Source of the DNA: Voacanga thouarsii
Lineage: Eukaryota > Streptophyta > Magnoliopsida > Gentianales > Apocynaceae
Assembly (NCBI GenBank): GCA_026120185.1
Contig: JANUWF010001813.1
Span: 434,001-498,000 of the forward strand
Direction: 5' to 3'
Length of the DNA: 64,000 bases
In this document: in pieces, positions 58,040 to 64,000 of the stretch
Position numbering within the stretch: the first letter of the stretch is position 1
How the letters are laid out: the number at the start of each line of letters is the position of its first letter
Translations under genes and position numbers: made by a program
Notes under the pieces: generated by a model
Seen by the model: only the letters and a program-made list of their open reading frames with translations
What the model was told of the DNA's origin: nothing
Databases searched by the model: none

Positions 58040-59470
58040 ACTGCTTGGCGTCCTTTTTATTTCCACTGGCAATTGGCCGTGGAGTAGTATTAATCAAGAA
58101 CATCAATGGCCATGGCTGCTTTCTTGGTTGATGCCATTATGCTATTTTTTTCTATTGAATCATCATCTTCAAAAATCACATGCCCAACAGAGCTATGTTG
58201 ATAACAAATAGCTTAATTGTCCGGTAAATGACAACATAACAGTGGGGTTTGTCTGCAATGCTACAAAATCTTGCCGGACATATCTAACCTTTTGGTCTAC
58301 AGTGACATACAATAGTCCGGTTACCATTACTTATCCGCTGGGCAGTGACTCCTTGATTCTCTCTTTTTAGTAGTTTTCCAAGAAGATCAATAGCATAAAA
58401 ACTCCCTCCAATTCTTTGACCTTCTAGGAGCCAATGGATTCAATGCTGCCAAATGTCAATCTAAAACTCTATCACTATCTACCATGGGTCACTTGTATAT
58501 CATTTCAAAGTTGCCACATGTCATTATCAGAGCTGTACGTAACAACTTTTATATAAGAACATCAGTGGCCATGGCTGCTTTCTTGGTCGATGCCATTATG
58601 CTATTTTTTCTATTGAATCATCATCTTCAAAATTCACATGCCTAACAAAGTTATGTTGATAATAAACAACTTAATTGTCTAGTAAATTACAACGTAACTG
58701 TGGGGTTTGCTGCAATGCTGCAAAATTTTGCTGACATATTTAACCTTTTGGTCTATTGCGACATAGAATAGTCCCGTTACCATTGCTTATCTGTTGAGCA
58801 GTGACTCCTTGATTCTTTCTTTTTAGTAGTTTTCCAAGAAGATCAATAGCATAAAAATTTCTTCTAATTCTTTGACCTTCCAGGATCCTTTGGATTCAAT
58901 GATTCCAAATGTCAATCTAAAACTCTGTCACTACCTACTATGTGTCACTTGCATATCATTTCAAAACTGTCACATGCCATTATCAGAGCTGTCCGCAACC
59001 ACTTTTATATAAGAACATCAGTGGCCATAGCTGCTTTCTTGGTCGATGCCATTATGCTATTTTTTTTCTATTGAATTATCATCTTCAAAAATCACATGCC
59101 CAACAGAGCCATGTTGATAACAAATAGCTTAATTGTTCAGTAAATGATAGCAGAATAGTGGGATTTGTCTGCAATGCTGCAAAATCTTGCCGGACATATC
59201 TAACCTTTTGGTCTACTGCGATATATAATAGTCTGGTTACCATTGCTTATCTTCTAGGCCGTGACTCATCGATTCTTTCTTTTTAGTAGTTTTCCAAGAA
59301 GATCAATAGTATAAAAATTCCTTCCAATTCTTTGACCTTCCAGGAACCTTTGGATTCAATGCTACCAAATATCAATCTAAAACTCTGTCACTATTTGTCA
59401 TGTGTCACTTGTATATTATTTTAAAGCTGCCATATATCATCACCAGAAATGTTGCAACAACTTATATATA
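58040..59470 (+). pseudogene. LysM receptor-like kinase ectodomain fragments, tandem triplication
   Basis: Three tandem units of about 457 bases start near 58096, 58555 and 59011 (each AAGAACATCARTGGCCATRG). Each encodes, with stops, a signal-peptide-like hydrophobic start, then HAQQSYVDNK, a stop where Q is expected, LNCPVNDNITVGFVCNATK, SCRTYLTFWSTVTYNSPVTI and YPLGSDSLILS. This is the N-terminus of plant LysM receptor kinases of the LYK4/LYK5 type: the first cysteines and the SC-x-TYLTF segment that leads into LysM1. No LysM2-3, transmembrane or kinase part follows. The intact proteins bind chitin oligomers at the plasma membrane. All three copies are broken. Confidence 0.75.
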
Positions 59471-60060
59471 TATATATATATATATATTTGTATATCTACT
59501 TCTCACCTAAATGTAATCTTACAATATTACCTTTTTTATTTTCTTTTAAGAGTCCCAAGAAGAAGTTTTGGTCATTTAAAAGTTTCTTTTTCTTTGTAAA
59601 AAATATAGGTTTTTTAGTTCTTTGTTTCATTTTAGAGGTATTGTTTGAAATACCACATTTATAAGTAGAGAAAATACAAAAATAAATTCTACCTATTGTA
59701 AAGTATATGAAAGAGTATATAGATAAATGTTACCATCTAAATTAGGAATAAAAATTAAGAACAATTTTTTAAAATTTTAAAGAAAATTTCACCATTTAAA
59801 TTGCATTTTTATTTCTTTTGAACAATTTATCGATAAATTTTCTAAATAGAAAATAGTCTCTCATGAGCAACAATCTCCTTTTCATCAATCACATAGTGAT
59901 CCACATAATTGTTCCAAATAAGAATAAATCGAGAATATGAAATAATTATAACATGTATGTTTTTTCAATTATAATGATAATTATTATTCTTTTTATATTT
60001 TTATTATATATGTTACTATTGTTTTGTTAATAGATTGATATTTGGACTTGTATAATTAGT
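59471..60060. other. AT-rich stretch
   Basis: A TA run (59459-59486) ends the LysM array; no gene seen after it. Confidence 0.5.
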
Positions 60061-60064
60061 TTTA

Positions 60065-60330
60065 TCTAAATGTAAATACTAAAAGTGAAGAGGGGACACA
60101 ATTATCTATAAATTTTTTTAAAGAATTTTAATTTTTCTAATTCTCAAACTTTTTCAATCAATGGTTTAAATTTAATGAGAATAGTGTATCTCTTAATGAA
60201 TGATTGTAATTCATTATCATTTTCAAATGACTTTTTATATAGTTTAGATTTATTTGGTCATCATGGACAATTTAGTCATTTTATCATAATTGTCCACATA
60301 AATTCAAATTAGATGAATAACTTAAATTAT
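60065..60330 (+). repeat. Dispersed AT-rich repeat, copy 1
   Basis: Begins ACTAAAAGTGAAGAGG and contains AATCAATGGTTTAAAT and TTTGGTCATCATGGAC. Related copies lie at 62535-62780 and 63790-64000. It may be part of a Helitron or MITE family; ends not defined. Confidence 0.5.
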
Positions 60331-60574
60331 TAAATTTAGAAGGAATTTGTAGAAACATGGACCAAACCTAATCTATGCCACCTTGCCTTTTCACTTTTCC
60401 AAATGCCCCGTAATTTGTCTTTTTCAAGTTGGTAAGCATCCTACGATCAGATGTTGCCCCTAAGTCATATTCATTCATATCTTCTCATAAAAAAAATACA
60501 TAAATGGAGAATCTCTAGTGAGATATGTGCTTGTGATTCTAGTTTCTACGCCAACAAATTAGTGTATGTAAACA

Positions 60575-61241
60575 TAAGGTTTCACTAGTTGAAACTAGAC
60601 CACCATATTATTATTTTCCATGTAGACCAAGAGTTGTCTCAAGTCATGAAACTGCTTAGCTATATACTTGCTGATGATTATAAATGCAAGTTGGGTATCT
60701 GCCTAGGGGAATCTGAAGGCTTTTTCTGGTACATATGTGGCTTTCAACTTGAGCTTCAGGTGTGGATGTTAAAAGACGACAAGAAACCTAGTTAGGTTTT
60801 GAAGCATTCTTTACCTCTGGTCAAGTTTGTTAACAAGTATGTAGACATATTTGACGCAATTCCAGTGCATGTGGTTGCCAGTTTGTCAATTTTGAGAAAT
60901 ATTTTGAATAGATATTTGATGCCATTGGCTTTTCATGATGAAGTTTTATTTGTGATGACTGGAAGTTGCATACTCTCCTATAACTTTAGGACATATTAGT
61001 TTTTTAATCACTATAGCATTGGACAATTAGGATATCACTTCTAAAACCACTCAATAGGGATTCCCTATTCTGTAAACCCTATATCATTGTGCCAGTTTGA
61101 GTGGAACAGAGGCATAGTGAAGAAAGTACCCACAAGCAAATCTGGTACAAGGACTAAAAGAAGGTACAAATGTAAGGTTTCTTGGAAGAAGCCTAAGAAA
61201 AGGAGGCAGTTAAGCCTCGAAAATGAATGCTTTTCCGTTTA
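60575..61241 (+). pseudogene. F-box-associated domain protein, 3' part (decayed)
   Basis: Frames 60589-60795 and 60799-60999 read FHVDQELSQVMKL, CLGESEGFFWYI, LQVWMLKDDKKPS, stop, VLKHSLPLVKF, then MPLAFHDEVLFV and CILSYNFRTY. This order is the C-terminal half of the F-box-associated domain of plant F-box proteins, which recruit targets to SCF ubiquitin ligases. A Lys/Arg-rich tail (SGTRTKRRYKCKVSWKKPKK) ends at TAG 61239-61241. No F-box and no start are found upstream, and a stop separates the two frames, so a pseudogene or retained 3' exon. Confidence 0.65.
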
Positions 61242-62534
61242 GCTGTTACCAAGTATGGCACTAATAATTTCTTGTTTTGATGTACTTGTTCTAAATTATC
61301 TACTTTTTAGTGTCTCACCTTCTGTTTTCTAGTCATTCTTCTACCATATCAATATGGATGGGTATTCTACTTTGTTGTACAAAGAAGTTATCGCCCAAGG
61401 CACGAAAGATATACATGTTGATTTCTTTTTTTCTCATTACTTCCAATACGTCCACCCCATGTGTAATACCAAATAAGAAATAAACCTCCTCACACATTTT
61501 TCTTTTGAGGGTTATTCAAACTTTTAAATGCACTAGATAAAAGGTATTTATTTTTAATTAAAATTAATACGATCAAAATAAATATAATATATAAATTTCA
61601 CTCAATACATATAATATAAATAAATATAATGATTCATTTTTTCATTCTTTATAGTTTTTATGTTTTTCCTTAAAAATTTCTATTTTCTAAATCTAATATA
61701 TATTCTAGCTGTGAAGAGGGAAGTGAATAAGACCGCTTTTCCCGAAAAAGTTGAAACAATATGACTTATGATACCGGATCTAGGCAGAATAAAGATGTAA
61801 ACTTCAGGGTGCTTCTCTCTTCTACTAATATAAGCGGATGAATAGAAGAAAGGTGGACTATATCATCAACTTATTCCATTTTTCTAGGAAAGCTAGCCAT
61901 GCTTTATGGTGAATACTGTCAGGTTTAAATGCTTTGAGATCGTAAAGACTGTAATATTCCTCAATAAGGAAGAATCGTCGTGATTTATGACTTCGGAAGG
62001 TATTTGATTTAAAGTAATCTAGCATCATGATAACATCTTTTCGACTTTGTATAGACCATTGATAGCATCATTACACATTTTTTTGATCATTTTTATTTTT
62101 GATTTCAATGTTTTTCAATTTAATGATCAAAATTTGGGGAGTGAATTGTCACTACACATTATTTTGATAATTTTTTATTTTTGATTTCAAATTTTATCAA
62201 TTCAATGATCAAAATTTACTATAATTCTTAAATATTTATGATAAATAAACTAAGTTTTATAAAAAATATTTTATAGTTAAAATTTATTTGATTGTAATAA
62301 TTTAGTCATTTACTTATTTATATTTTTTCTTCACATCCTCCTGCATTGGGAATCCCAACTGTATAGCCCCCTTTATCTTCCTCTTCTTCATCTCAAAAAA
62401 TCGAAGAGTGCTGCTTTGGTCTATTTTTCTTTTGTTTTTCCTATTCTATTTTAGTTTTTCCTTCCTTTCATTGGGAATCCCAATTGTTGTAGCCCTCTCT
62501 TTCTCTTCCTCTTCCTTTCTTTTATCTACATGCA
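61242..62534. other. Intergenic stretch, no gene recognised
   Basis: 61720-62040 is less AT-rich than its flanks but gives no recognisable protein or RNA. Two imperfect copies of ATTTTTGATTTCAA lie near 62094 and 62181. Confidence 0.45.
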
Positions 62535-62780
62535 TATACTAAAAGTGAAAAGGTGAATGAATTGTCCATATAGATTTTTAATTAAATTTTAATTTTTTTT
62601 AATGTTTTCAACTTTTCCAATTAAATGGTGTAAATCTATAGAGCCTTTGGTATTTTTATTATGGACGGTGTTAATTTCATCTACGCTTCTAACTAACCTG
62701 TTAAATGGTTGAGATTCGTTTGGTCGTTCATGGATAAAATAGACATTTAACATAATTTTTAAAAAAATATATGAATATTA
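62535..62780 (+). repeat. Dispersed AT-rich repeat, copy 2
   Basis: Begins ACTAAAAGTGAAAAGG; contains TATGGACGGTGTTAATTTCA and CTAACTAACCTGTT, closely matching 63870-63915. Confidence 0.55.
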
Positions 62781-63789
62781 TATTATTTATTCTATTATAA
62801 CTATTATCATTATTGTTGTATTAATCTTATCAATACATCATGAAAAGACTTTACCTATTTCCCTTCCTTACTCTAGTGATATGTGGTTATGTTTACAGAA
62901 ATGATTTAGGGTTTGTTGGAATTAGGACTATCATGAGATCGCTATTGATTGAATATATGAAAATAAATAACATTACTAGAGACAAATATGAATGATATAT
63001 ACAATTTTGAAAGTGAAATAAATTAGCTTTACAAGATGGTATGTGCAGCACACCCAATTACAAATTCTTGTCACAAAAATTGTTACTTTTTATGACTTTT
63101 AAGGCTTTTAAGGTCATGCTACTTAAGCATATTCAAAAGCTTACAACTTTATTTACAAAATAGAATGTATTAATTGCTTGCGTGTATTTCTTCTAACTGA
63201 AATTAGAATATAACAACAATTTTCCATGAGAAAACGACTATGTATTATTTGGTCATTGGTCTTTCCTATGTTCCAATTATTGACATGATTATCATAAACA
63301 TTTTAGGCTTACTCTTTTAATCTCAACACATTATTCTTTAAAGTGTTGGAAGCCTTAGTTGTAATATTGACATTTCAAAGTGAATTCCTACAGTTTTGAA
63401 CATACGACCAACAAATGGAAAGAAATTAATTTTTCTATTTTTACAGTTTGACATTAACAAAGATGGGGGAATAGGATCTGCAAAGGATTAAAAGTAAAAA
63501 TGATGCAAGATGAATCTACAAGGGATCAAACCAGAAATAATGCACAACAGTGGAGGTTTTGTACATGTAGAAATAATAAATTACAAAAGTATTATGCACA
63601 ACTTATTTGTATTTTTTTTAAAGATTACTGTTAAAAGAATAATCAATTACTAACACGAAAATCTATTATTATATTTAATTAATTTAAAATCAAAGAAAGT
63701 AAATTTTAGAGGCATCTTATTTTCTTCTTTGACATGTAATGTTAAAAAGTATACTCAAAAGTTATTAATCAAATTAATGTTATTGTCAT
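62781..63789. other. AT-rich intergenic stretch
   Basis: No gene, RNA gene or defined repeat seen. Confidence 0.5.
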
Positions 63790-64000
63790 AGTGATTTTCT
63801 ATTTTTTTTATTTTCATCTTTTTAACTTTTATAATTAATGGTGTACATCTAATAGAACTTTTTGTTTTCATCATGGATGGTGTTAATTTCATCAATACTT
63901 CCAACTAACCTTTTTGATAATTGAAATTGGTTTGATCATCATGAATAAATTAGATATTTAACATTATGTTAAAAAAATATGAATATTTTTAATAACGAGC
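63790..64000 (+). repeat. Dispersed AT-rich repeat, copy 3 (cut by the window edge)
   Basis: Contains CATGGATGGTGTTAATTTCA and CCAACTAACCTTTT, then TTAGATATTTAACAT, in the same order as copy 2. Confidence 0.55.

Noticed and set aside
61720..62040. Better-composed stretch suspected to be organelle DNA or an RNA gene
   Set aside because: No recognisable rRNA, tRNA fold or organelle gene could be read from it.

Overview
The window is nuclear DNA of a flowering plant. The evidence is one intron-containing gene with GT..AG introns that encodes a plant SNF5/BSH protein, degenerate LysM receptor and F-box sequences, and a dense set of plant transposon lineages (Ty3 chromovirus, Ty3 Tat-type, Ty1/copia, hAT, Helitron, SINE, a MULE-like element). 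Species cannot be named from this sequence. Everything was read by eye; coordinates of splice sites, LTR ends and target-site duplications (TSDs) were counted on the sequence, while degenerate coding limits are approximate.

Left part (1-12.8 kb). A minus-strand Ty3 element runs off the left edge (gag start, leader, iMet primer-binding site, LTR). It abuts the 3' end of a plus-strand chromovirus (integrase, chromodomain, polypurine tract, 3' LTR). Next is the minus-strand SNF5-family gene (BSH-like) at about 4.57-9.69 kb. Nine coding exons are clear; its expected last exon is absent or replaced by a short alternative exon, and a 952-bp element with long terminal inverted repeats sits in the last intron. 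A Helitron-like element with a gene-like insert follows at about 10.75-12.3 kb.

Middle (12.8-50.2 kb). This is one old minus-strand hAT transposon blown apart by later insertions. Its transposase is split at 14,262/38,935 by a Tat-type Ty3 element (14,263-38,934). That element was hit in its 3' LTR by a copia element (27,199-38,596), which received two solo LTRs, and in its antisense region by another solo LTR (23,713-25,232). The hAT also carries a SINE (13,788-13,925) and a recent 9.4-kb copia element (40,793-50,183) with two 2,014-bp LTRs. Most insertions have readable TSDs, so the order can be reconstructed.

Right part (50.2-64 kb). It holds another solo LTR of the same copia superfamily (minus strand), a small Helitron end, a tandem triplication of a broken LysM-receptor ectodomain, an F-box-associated pseudogene and AT-rich repeats.

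Most interesting observation: five LTRs of one copia group (two LTRs of the 9.4-kb element and three solo LTRs, including two divergent ones) each contain a 40-44 codon basic ORF beginning with an RRSRRLA motif. Each ends at a GT splice donor in the same codon phase. In the complete element a strong acceptor lies 5' of the gag ATG in the matching phase. The LTR may therefore encode the first exon of Gag, with the primer-binding site inside the intron. A second oddity is a copia element whose 5' LTR is a chimera of inverted and direct copies of its 3' LTR end.
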